From NCBI GenBank assembly GCA_037178625.1, contig CM074141.1, positions 62,001 to 126,000 on the forward strand: DNA of 64,000 nucleotides. The letters are read 5' to 3'. How positions within the stretch are numbered: position 1 is the stretch's first letter; each line of letters starts with the position of its first letter. Positions 46,607 through 56,192 of this stretch are shown piece after piece. This DNA comes from Skeletonema tropicum (lineage: Eukaryota > Bacillariophyta > Thalassiosirophyceae > Thalassiosirales > Thalassiosiraceae). The notes under the pieces were generated by a model. That model made no database searches, was not told the DNA's origin, and saw only the letters and a list, made by a program, of their open reading frames with translations. The translations under genes and the position numbers were made by a program.

Positions 46607-46850
46607 TGTTAAGGTGTTGAATTTATGAACGCTGTTTATGTTTATGTTATGTCATTAGTTCGTTATTTTCAGTTTCAGATGGCATTGGTCGTTTTTGAAT
46701 TCTTCTACGATGTTTTCTGTTTCTCTTTCTGATAATTTTTAAAACAACGTTGGAATTGATACCCAGTGTCGAACTTCCTTGGGGGGTCTTTCAACGCTTT
46801 CCACTTTCCCTCTGACTCCTCCTACTCCTAATTTTGATACTTACCATAAC
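46607..46850. promoter_or_regulatory. Divergent promoter region of the transposon
   Basis: 244 bp between the starts of the Myb-like gene and the transposase gene, so both are probably controlled from here. No defined element recognised. Confidence 0.5.
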
Positions 46851-47525
46851 ATGAGGACATCAACAATGCCACCAACGAAGCGGAAGCAGACAGGGCAGAA
46901 GCAGACAGGGTGGCAATGTGCTTGTGGTGTTATCTTCGCAACACCTAGAGCATATGGGAGGCATGCTACTGCCTGTCTTTATAACCAAAAAAGAACCTCA
47001 GCCCTTCATGTACACCATGGACGGCATTCAATCACAGGCACATTCAACAACATCAACAATATTCCCGTAGCACTGCAAGAACAGGGTGTAGGTGGTCTCT
47101 CACTGAGGCAGCAACGAAACATCATTGTTAGTCAAAAACCAGAATTGGAGGAAAGCCTGGCTGAAGGACGTCAGGAACAGCATGCTTTATGGTATGCATC
47201 TCATCTTAGCAGCATGAAGAATCCTAACTCAAATACAACAAATGATCATGCCGATGCCACAAACAGTCAAACCAATGACAATGATATGAACTGGGGAGAA
47301 GATGCCCATATGCTATCCAACACCACATTGTGTGACAGTCCCGATCATCAAGTGATTGATGAAATTGCCAAGAATGCCAATGATCAACAAGCAGAATATG
47401 AAAACTACACCTTCCCCCAGAGTGATCCTACTCCTGAACCTATCTTTCCCATTGATGGTGAATATCAATCCAAGGGAAACGTCAAATTCAGTGGGAAAGT
47501 CTCCCACTCAGCAGCAGCTGGACTA

Positions 47526-47770
47526 TCTAAATCACTGTAGATGATACAGGACAAGAGAGTTGCGTAGTAATAGCAGGTTGTGTTCTTCTACGGAGAAGAC
47601 AGCACGTTGTCGACAAACGACGTCTTTATGTTTATTTTTCTTTCCTTTATTGTGAGAAGAACGATGGAATCGCTCCTAACGCAATCTCTATCTACATAGA
47701 CCGTATGTTACCCCTAACATACCATAACTGTAAGAATCCGTAAATACACGAAATATCATTTCCTGTGTCA
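47526..47770 (-). repeat. Copia LTR (3' LTR in sense direction)
   Basis: 245 bp, flanked on its outer side by GACTA; same sequence as 53309-53553. Confidence 0.5.
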
Positions 47771-47775
47771 CTCCC

Positions 47776-50700
47776 CTACGATTCGACAGTTTTCTTTTTC
47801 TTTTCTCTGATAATATCCATTGTGTCGCCTTTCCAAAATAAAAGTGGTCGCAATAGTGGCCATACGACTTGATATCCCCAGTGCTTGCTCAATACATCGG
47901 ATGGATTGTGTTCCCCATTGAAACGACCGATAGAAACTACCCATTGAGCGGAGCCAATCATGGACTGATAGATCCTCGTCTCATTTTCATCCAGGAAATC
48001 TGAATCGTCGAGTTCAGGATGATCTCCCTTCTCCAGCGGTGATGATACCTTACGCGGCGGCTTCTCCCCAAAGAAACGCTCATATGACTCTGACATCTTC
48101 TCGATGTATTTCTTGGGAGCTTGACACAGAACACCATCTTCATCACGGAAGTAGTCACATCCAAGCAGGAATTTGAGAGGCTCGGTTCCTTTCAATTTGA
48201 ACTTGTACTTCTTTTCTAGCGTTTCCGTAATCTTCATCGCGTCCCTAGATGCGATAGTCAAGTCATCCACGTAAGTCGCAATGTACTCGTAATACGAACC
48301 ATCATTGGTGGGAACTGGGTACTTGGAGGTAGTTGAAGGTCTTGTGGAGCTAGCGGAAGAACCATTGCCACCTTCATCCTTGTTGTCACTGGGCCAAATA
48401 ATATAACCATCCTTGCGATGCGCTCGCATCCAAATCTCAGGTTCTGCGGGACACTGAACGAAACCCATCTCTCTCAGGACGTCAGCAAAACGTTCATACC
48501 AGCGTAAACCTGAACTCTTGAGTCCGTAGAGTGCCTTAACAATAACAAGGATATGCCCCTCAAGATTCTGGAATTCGGGACCGGCAATAACATAGACCTT
48601 CTCCTTGGTGTATGCTTCGAGATACGCATTTCCCACATCCGTCTGATAGACTTGTAGCCCATTTAGCTCTGCAAGAAAGATGACGAAACGAATCCCACGG
48701 AGAGAAACAACACCAGAGTAGACACTTTCAACGGGTGTATCGGTGAGATGGCCTCCAGCAACAACTCGGGACTTGTATCGACCGTCATGCTTCACCGCAT
48801 ACACAAAATGAAGAGTGATTCTCTTGTATCCTTCAGGAGGTCTACCCTTCGATCTATGGCCATAGTCCTTGAACGTCTTGTACTGGAACAGCTGCTCCTT
48901 CTCCAATTCTTCACTCTTAAGCCACTTGTTGTTCTTGTTGATCCTATCCAACTCCATAGCTTCATCGTGATTGCGGGGAACTCGATGCCCGTACATGTAG
49001 ACAGGAGCTGACTTGTGGGAGAGTCGCTTTGCGGCATTGATCATACGAATTAGTTTCTTCGCATTCTTGGCAGCGTTGCGCAGTCTCAAGCTTGGCCATA
49101 TTTCATCCCACTCCTCAACAAGGTTGTTGTCTCTGGCGTACTCAGCAACAATCCATCTATCCTTGATTGCAATATTGTAGACAGGTTCCAACGTCACCTC
49201 CCCAGATTCCCACTCGATCAGAATCTTGGGCTTATCACTGCGCCTACATGGCTTCGTATGCCCCTTGATCTGCCTAAATCTCCAAGTACCATCCTCATTC
49301 TGTACTTGCTCCTCAATGAGTCCCAGCATATCGTTGTAATCAACAATCTCATCAAACTTTGCATCCCCAACACGGCATTTGAATTTGATCAGCTCAGGGT
49401 TGCTATCTCGTTGCCCCTCGAAATCCTCAAGAATACCGACTATTTCAGCTCTGAAACGTTGCCCATCGTCGCGAGTTTTCAAAAGGACAGTCCTCCCCAC
49501 AAGTTCATCAGATTTCAGCTGGTTCAAGTTGGATGGCTTAGCTGATGGTTGGTTCTGATTGGGTTTCCCAGCGGTTGCTCCCCCATCTTCATCACTCTTC
49601 TTGCGATTACGGCTGCGGCTACGGCTGTGTGGAGTAGTATTGGAAGAAGTAGAGGTTGCTTCCTTGTCGGTGGACTGGACTCGCCATCTTGGACTACGAC
49701 GAAGTGGTGTTCCATCACGATTTGTGGCAGTTGTTGGAACTTCTGGACGAACTGTTGCTGGCTCAGTTGCATCCTCGGGAGAAGGCACAAACTCCTCAAT
49801 AGTTGGGAAGGCATCATGCCATTGCTGATGAGTATCTCGCTGATCTGGATTGTTATGAGGTGGGATAGGTGATTTCTTGATATCATTCTCGTTCTCCGCT
49901 CGAATGCTCGACCGATAAAGGATGGAATGGGTCTCGGGGTTGTATACCATGAACGTCATACTGTGACCAACGGTCTCAGAGTATCCCAAGAAATGGCAAA
50001 GGATCTCGTTAGATTCCGAAGGAAAACCAGTTCCCATGTCTCTGTAGTTCTTGATATACACCACCTGCCAGAAACGAAAACAAAGAAGCATGCTAATGTC
50101 AGGCGTTTGCCCAGTCAAGGCTTCATGAGGAGTCCTCCAACCCAAGTTTTCCCTCGCCGTGCGATTGTGGATGAACATAGCATACTTGATGATGAAAAAG
50201 ATGGATTCTGGAGGAGCGCCGGAGGTATTCAGGACCCAATTGCAATACTTCTTAAGTTCTTGGATGTATCGCTCTGCAATATTTTGATTTTGATGATGCG
50301 GTTCGGACTGCCAGTCTTTAATCTGGAAGGCACGAAGAAGTTCCATGACCCTTGCACTAATTTCAGCCTTAGCCCTGTCAGGGATGAGCAGATCCATTGC
50401 TCCACGGTACCGAATTTCATCCTCAAGGCTCCCAGCAAATTGACCATCCGTAAGCATCCCATGAGCAGACATGTAGTAGCTACGTCGACCTATATAGAAT
50501 TGACAGCAGCGATACCCTCCCCATGCTTCAATATCAAAGAAGACCGTGTCTGTACCGACAGCCTCGTGGCGGCGAAAGATGTTGCAAGCAGGAAAATGAG
50601 CCTTGCGCATGTCATAAAGACGACTAGCTTGCGGGATGGAATTATACCACTGGGTAGTAGACCGCATTGTGTGCACAACAACCTCACGGGGTGCATTGAG

Positions 50701-53028
50701 GAAGAATGGACGAAGAGCATCATAATCACGAGCGTGCGCACGAGTCTCATGTACACCAACCACCTGCCCAGTAAGAAGCTCCCCATATTTCTCGACATCA
50801 CGTAGGAGTCCAGGAATCATAGATGGAAATCCAAAATGTTCGTTGACGTTGACTGAGGGAATAATATCTTCCTCGACGGAGATGAGATCAGAGGCAGATG
50901 GAGCTTCATAGAAGGGGAATGGAGATTCTGGATCGGAGTGATGGGAGGATGCGGTGACATTCGCATCGCGGTGAAGAAACTCGCCAACAGCATTGAAGTT
51001 CTCAGCGTTGGGAAGAGGCTCGTTAGGTTGACGCTCATACCAAGTAGGATCGTCAGAGATGACAGAGTCGTGAACTGTAGGTCTCCAAGCCGTGTCAGCA
51101 GTCATGACAACTTGTGGCAAATGCTCGAGTTCATCGTTGGTGAATGGACGGATGTTGAGATAGGCAAGGCCATCTTGAATATCCAAAGGAATGCGGTAAC
51201 CGTCCTCAGTCTCAATGCACTGTCCACCACCAAAAGCAATAGATCTATCATCGACTGTATTCCCATAAGCTTCAAGTTGGATGCTCGAGTGAATACTGCG
51301 TCCTCTCCCCAATAGAGCGTACCGATGAAAGACCGCAATAACAGGACCTCGCTGAGTCAAAACAACACCACCGCAAGTGCCAATCGGCGTCTTAGCCAAG
51401 GTATGGTTGTCGAGGCCGGAAAGATCAACGTGGAGATTGGGAATCACGTTGATAACGCGAAGACTATCACCTTGGACACCTCCATTAGCGCCTCTGTCTG
51501 CAAGATCACCCTTCCTAGTGTGATGCTTACTCCTTGACACACGGTAAGTGGCATTGTCATCACCTGCATCTGGCTCACGGAAGTCATCATCAGTGGACGT
51601 GTCATCAGAGAGGGCCTCAGAGCTATCTTCATCATGAGAAACCTCAGTGGAATGAACATGGTAGCGAATAGCCTCCCCATCTGCAGACATCTCGGAAACA
51701 CCGTCGCCATCAGTAGGGCTAGTCTCGTGAGTGTTTTGCCAATTATCAAGAACTTTGGAGCCAGTACATGCAATATTGTAGGGAACGGGAGACGAATCCT
51801 GGACTGACGGTACAAGTAGACTGACAACTTCACCATTGGCAGACATGACATCATGATAATCAAACTTCAATCTAACTCTAGGATCGGACTTCTTGTAGAC
51901 TCCAGCATAGCGACCGTTACCTCCCCCAGACCCGCTGGATCCACTAGCACTGATTTGGGACGGAATACTGCTTCCACTGTTGCTGCCGCGGCTGCTGCTG
52001 CTGCTTCCACCACCACCACCACCACCACCGCCACCATAGGGCTTCTTCTTCTTCTTCTTGTGTGATGAAGACGAAGAGGAGGGGCTGTGATGAGACTGCC
52101 CATGCAAACCAGAGGAGCGTTGTGAGTGGTGTGAATGCGAACCGCTGGTAGATCCAAAATTCAGCGGACCAAATGGAATGCCGGTGAAGCCAGAAGAAAG
52201 ATTACCCATAGTGGTTGGGTGATTATCCACTGAATTGCTGCCCAAGCTGAGGTTATCCCCATCCAAACTAAGGTTATCCCCACCATCGATCGTACCAAGG
52301 AATCTGGAGTTGTCTTTGAGCGAATGCCGAGAACCAGATGCCTTCGAAATTGTTCCTTCACGATCAGGATCTGTCATCACACTGCTACCGCCATAGGCCC
52401 TATCTCGCAATATGTCTGCTTCAGCCTCCGCGGAAAGAACCTCTGCATGTGCCTTGCGCTCTTCGAGTTCAAGTAGCCTGAACTTGACAGCGTGTTCGCG
52501 TGCAAGGCTGTTCGAAAAGGATTGGAATGGGGGGTTGGCATCGCAATAGTTGCAGAATTCAATGTAACCATGACTTTGAATATCCACCAATCCAGAATTG
52601 AGTGGTCCATGCTCGATTTGCAATTCATTGACATACGATAAGGCATGGATCATCCGTTTCTTCCAGAAGTAGCTGATGGCACTGGCATCACCACCATAAT
52701 TCTCATCATCGTCATCTTGATATGAGTCGTTCCGATTCTTAACAGAATTAATTTCGTCCAGATTCTCAATGAAAGCGACGTAATCGTACCAACTCTTGAT
52801 ACCTTCGCTTAAGAAGACGCTGAGAATGTAAGTGTGGCGTTGAAACCACTCATTCTTGAGGTGAATAAATCTCTTCCGTAGGATCTCCTTGTTCGGTGAA
52901 TAAGACGACATCGTTGTATCTAATTCGACGACAGGTAGGACGGGGGATGATGATGATGAGACTGCAACTAGGTTTTGAACTGTCAACAAGAGCAGCAATA
53001 ACACTACGTTAGTGATTAGAGCCCTCAT
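47776..53028 (-). CDS. Copia gag-pol polyprotein lacking the RNase H core
   Basis: A single frame of 1750 codons. Order: a hydrophobic N terminus (LITNVVLLLLLLTV, resembling a signal peptide), Gag-like helical region, His/Ser/Gly-rich linker with a ten-Gly run (about residues 300-375), protease block (ADRGANGG, near 510, with the D-x-G-A pattern), integrase (FFDIEAWGG near 829, IPDRAKAE, then QNQNIAERYIQELK), and reverse transcriptase (YQTDVGNAYLEA, VKALYGLKSSGLRWYE, ATYVDDLT near 1586). The frame then jumps from QWVVSIGRF to NGEHNPSDVLSKHWGY, which is the usual C-terminal end. The RNase H catalytic core (compare DADFAG and STMEAE at 42.8-43.0 kb) is missing near 47919. A Met further in (MSSYSPNK, about residue 40) would avoid the hydrophobic start. 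Confidence 0.5.
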   Translation of the reverse strand: MRALITNVVLLLLLLTVQNLVAVSSSSSPVLPVVELDTTMSSYSPNKEILRKRFIHLKNEWFQRHTYILSVFLSEGIKSWYDYVAFIENLDEINSVKNRNDSYQDDDDENYGGDASAISYFWKKRMIHALSYVNELQIEHGPLNSGLVDIQSHGYIEFCNYCDANPPFQSFSNSLAREHAVKFRLLELEERKAHAEVLSAEAEADILRDRAYGGSSVMTDPDREGTISKASGSRHSLKDNSRFLGTIDGGDNLSLDGDNLSLGSNSVDNHPTTMGNLSSGFTGIPFGPLNFGSTSGSHSHHSQRSSGLHGQSHHSPSSSSSSHKKKKKKPYGGGGGGGGGGSSSSSRGSNSGSSIPSQISASGSSGSGGGNGRYAGVYKKSDPRVRLKFDYHDVMSANGEVVSLLVPSVQDSSPVPYNIACTGSKVLDNWQNTHETSPTDGDGVSEMSADGEAIRYHVHSTEVSHDEDSSEALSDDTSTDDDFREPDAGDDNATYRVSRSKHHTRKGDLADRGANGGVQGDSLRVINVIPNLHVDLSGLDNHTLAKTPIGTCGGVVLTQRGPVIAVFHRYALLGRGRSIHSSIQLEAYGNTVDDRSIAFGGGQCIETEDGYRIPLDIQDGLAYLNIRPFTNDELEHLPQVVMTADTAWRPTVHDSVISDDPTWYERQPNEPLPNAENFNAVGEFLHRDANVTASSHHSDPESPFPFYEAPSASDLISVEEDIIPSVNVNEHFGFPSMIPGLLRDVEKYGELLTGQVVGVHETRAHARDYDALRPFFLNAPREVVVHTMRSTTQWYNSIPQASRLYDMRKAHFPACNIFRRHEAVGTDTVFFDIEAWGGYRCCQFYIGRRSYYMSAHGMLTDGQFAGSLEDEIRYRGAMDLLIPDRAKAEISARVMELLRAFQIKDWQSEPHHQNQNIAERYIQELKKYCNWVLNTSGAPPESIFFIIKYAMFIHNRTARENLGWRTPHEALTGQTPDISMLLCFRFWQVVYIKNYRDMGTGFPSESNEILCHFLGYSETVGHSMTFMVYNPETHSILYRSSIRAENENDIKKSPIPPHNNPDQRDTHQQWHDAFPTIEEFVPSPEDATEPATVRPEVPTTATNRDGTPLRRSPRWRVQSTDKEATSTSSNTTPHSRSRSRNRKKSDEDGGATAGKPNQNQPSAKPSNLNQLKSDELVGRTVLLKTRDDGQRFRAEIVGILEDFEGQRDSNPELIKFKCRVGDAKFDEIVDYNDMLGLIEEQVQNEDGTWRFRQIKGHTKPCRRSDKPKILIEWESGEVTLEPVYNIAIKDRWIVAEYARDNNLVEEWDEIWPSLRLRNAAKNAKKLIRMINAAKRLSHKSAPVYMYGHRVPRNHDEAMELDRINKNNKWLKSEELEKEQLFQYKTFKDYGHRSKGRPPEGYKRITLHFVYAVKHDGRYKSRVVAGGHLTDTPVESVYSGVVSLRGIRFVIFLAELNGLQVYQTDVGNAYLEAYTKEKVYVIAGPEFQNLEGHILVIVKALYGLKSSGLRWYERFADVLREMGFVQCPAEPEIWMRAHRKDGYIIWPSDNKDEGGNGSSASSTRPSTTSKYPVPTNDGSYYEYIATYVDDLTIASRDAMKITETLEKKYKFKLKGTEPLKFLLGCDYFRDEDGVLCQAPKKYIEKMSESYERFFGEKPPRKVSSPLEKGDHPELDDSDFLDENETRIYQSMIGSAQWVVSIGRFNGEHNPSDVLSKHWGYQVVWPLLRPLLFWKGDTMDIIREKKKKTVES

Positions 53029-53308
53029 AGTTGATAAGTTACAGTTGAGGATCGTTCCTCTAGGGTGGATTCACGTCCGCGACAGGTCTGTGGCCGGTTT
53101 AATGGCTCACTCGTGAAGCTCTATCTACTCATATAGTTGACTAGATGGGTAGATCTTTTTCCAAACTCCCGGTCGTCCGGGTTGGCGACGACAATAACAG
53201 ACGAGTAGAAAGGAACAGCGTTGCTCACTTTGCTTACTCGATGAAGTACCGGTGCTCAGTAAATCAGCCAAATTGGTTGAAAGACAGAACAAACGATACC
53301 TGTTAATC

Positions 53309-53553
53309 TCTAAATCACTGTAGATGATACAGGACAAGAGAGTTGCGTAGTAATAGCAGGTTGTGTTCTTCTACGGAGAAGACAGCACGTTGTCGACAAA
53401 CGACGTCTTTATGTTTATTTTTCTTTCCTTTATTGTGAGAAGAACGATGGAATCGCTCCTAACGCAATCTCTATCTACATAGACCGTATGTTACCCCTAA
53501 CATACCATAACTGTAAGAATCCGTAAATACACGAAATATCATTTCCTGTGTCA
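53309..53553 (-). repeat. Copia LTR (5' LTR in sense direction)
   Basis: 245 bp, followed on the plus strand by the second GACTA copy. The leader between LTR and gag (53029-53308) contains no recognised primer-binding site. Confidence 0.5.
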
Positions 53554-56192
53554 GACTACAACTCATGCATGTGTTGGGTAGTCATACGTCTGATCTCTCC
53601 CTGTATGATGATATAGTTCGCTTCATTGGTGATCTTGCCAACACTGGGTATGATTTCAAACAGCGACTTCCAAGCAGACACACTCTGCAAACTACATGTG
53701 AAAAAACTTTCAACTACACCCAGCTCCAACCAAAGCTCGTGGAGGTGCCAGTGGCAACAATGACCTTACCAACTGTCAAGGTTCCGGTGTTTGATATCCA
53801 AGCAGTTCTTTCCAAGATGCTTTGTAATCCTATGTTGATGCAAAAGACAAACTTTGCTGCAGATTATGATATATACTCTGGTACTAGTAGTGTGTCGGCC
53901 AAAGATGAAATTGCATACTATGATGAAATACACACAGGACAGCGTTGGAAACCAGCTGTTGACCATTACTGTGCTGGAAAGGACAACCTCTTTCCTTGTG
54001 GGCTGGTTGTGTTTTATGACAAGTCTCACTCTGATCGCCATGGCAGTCTGTGCGTGTCACCGATCATGTTCACTCTAACCCTATTCAACAAGACAGCTCG
54101 ATCAAAGAGTAAGTTCTGGGACATCCTTGCATACATACCAAATTTGGATTATGGTACAACCAAGTCCTCTGATGGGTCCATTCAACAGGACACAACATCG
54201 GCACTGAAATGTCAAGATGAACACAGCTGCTTATACACTGCTCTTCGTCAGCTACAAGAGGTCAATGATAGGGGGGGTATCCCAATGCAAGTCATGGGGA
54301 GAGATGTCAAACTGAAAGTTTGGATCCATGTTGTTGTTGGAGATATTGCTGGTAATAATAGTTTGCTGGGCAGTTACAACAGTGCATTTGCACAGTGTCC
54401 ATATCGCGACTGCAGTTGTTCCAAAGAGAGTTTCGTAGATCCAGCATCAACATGCACAATGATACTCAAATCAGGCATTGATCGAATGAAAAATAACAAC
54501 AATGTGGAAGCATTGAAAGCTGCCTCAAAACACAATATTGTGAATGCATTTGACAAGATACCAACAGGCGACCCTATCAACACTATCTATAGGTCAACGC
54601 CACCAGAAACAATGCATGCCATTTGCTCTGGTATAGCCCCAGCCATGCTTACTGCCTTTGGTGATGGATTCAAAAAAAAGCGCACTGCATCAGTCCTGCA
54701 TAACTTACATCTTCTATTGGCACAAGGGCATGCTTGGCAAAGTGAGCGTGACTTCCCTCGGCCATCAGTGCGTAATTTTGCACTGGATACTACCAAGACC
54801 CAAGCATCAGAAAACATGGGAAACCTATTTCTGTTGTTGTGTGCATTGCATACAACGATGGGCAAGACTATTTGCAAAGAGTCTGGTATAGAGGACTACC
54901 AAAGAAAAGGAAAGATCACTACAATCAAGATGATTCTTGCACTGGAAAAATGGTTCAATCGGCGCAATATCCAGTCTGATATTGATAGTGCCAAGATTAC
55001 AGTATTTGTACGTCAGACATTGATTCCAAACTTACAAAAGTTTTTCCCACGTAAAGAAAGCACTATGGAATGGATGTTTCCAAAAGTGCACAGTCTAACG
55101 AAATTTGCAACATACATCCAAGCATATGGATCAGCTATTAACTTCTATGGTGGGTTTGGTGAGAGTCACTTGAAAGTGTTTATGAAACATTATGCTCACT
55201 ACACCCAACGCCGGCCAGGCAAGTTTGCAGAACAGCTTGCAACTAATCATTATCGACATGGATTAATGGAGCACAGTTTAAACTGCATAAGGGAGCAAGC
55301 GAAGAAGAACTATGCCCTTGTGCAGGTGCTGTCCAAGGAGGAGACTTTTACTGGCAAACATGAAATCACTTTTACAAGGCACAAAGCAAATACCTCCAGT
55401 GTTGCCAGTGTAAGATTCAGTACTCATGTCATGTGGCAAAAGAAATCCAGTTCCAAGACAATTGATCCTACATTGCAATATGCAATTAGTCATCACATGG
55501 CAGCATATGTCAATTATTCCATTTTTCGTGTAACAGCTTACACAGTAGCTAAACTTCCCAATGCCAAAGAAACACTTGAGGACTATGATGCCATTTCCAG
55601 TCATTCCATTTATAGGGTTGACACCAAGACAGACCGTAATGACTGGTGTATGATTCTTACTCATGCTCTTGGTAGTGAGACTGATGATGAGCGTTTGAAT
55701 GTATGGGATTTTGTTTGCCCTGCAAGAATACATGGCTTCTTTCGGTTTGAAACACCTGGCTTGCCTACACCAATGCTGTTGCATGCACATGGGGCTGACA
55801 CCACTAGTAGCCAGAGACTAATGGATCGTACCATGTATGTTGTTGTCCGAACTCCTCAAACCTTTCTTGACTGGGCAAGTCTAGAGAAGGAATTCATTGT
55901 ACCAATTCAACTTGGTGATTTGGATAGTTGCACTTTCATTCTTCCTGTCTCCCGCATTGTAAATCCTTTGTATGTTTTCAAAGATCATGGACAACCTACA
56001 ACAGGAGTGTCATTCTTTGCATCAATCCCTGCAAGGTATTGGGCCTTTTATCTTGACTACAAGCTTAAACCAGATTCTATTCCTGGTCCATGTGGATTCA
56101 GTCAGAAGAGTGAGGAATATCTAGAGTAGGTAGGAACATAAATTATTTATTTCAGTTCAGACTAGTACCAGTGCAATATTATAAGGTGCTGG

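Larger units (their letters stand above)
47526..53553 (-). mobile_element. Copia (CoDi-like) LTR retrotransposon, 6028 bp
   Basis: LTRs at 47526-47770 and 53309-53553 (245 bp each) looked identical. The 5-bp target duplication is GACTA at 47521-47525 and 53554-53558. In sense (minus) direction the LTR starts TGACACAGG and ends GATTTAGA, so the 3' end is GA rather than CA. A purine tract (AGGGGAG) precedes the 3' LTR. One long gag-pol frame fills the inside. Identical LTRs point to a young insertion. Confidence 0.5.
46851..56129 (+). pseudogene. Plavaka/CACTA-like DDE transposase, split by a Copia insertion
   Basis: 5' part 46851-47525 (225 codons); 3' part 53559-56129 (856 codons). The parts are in the same frame once the Copia element and one GACTA copy are ignored. 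I chose the ATG at 46851; the frame is open further up but has no earlier ATG. The 5' part has a C2HC-like finger (CACGVIFATPRAYGRHATAC). Counting from Met 53565, the 3' part has the features of CMC-type transposases: FYDKSHSDRHG (D152), VVVGDIAGNN followed by CPYRDC (D260), PPETMHAICSG, KTQASENMGNLF (E416), FPKVHSLTKF and FGESHLKVFMKHYAHY. The 3' part begins with an ATG near its edge and keeps the whole catalytic region, so a shorter enzyme could still be made from it. As a gene it is interrupted. Confidence 0.5.

Noticed and set aside
49927..50805. 292-codon plus-strand frame in the Copia element
   Set aside because: Antisense to the integrase region, with no motif of its own.
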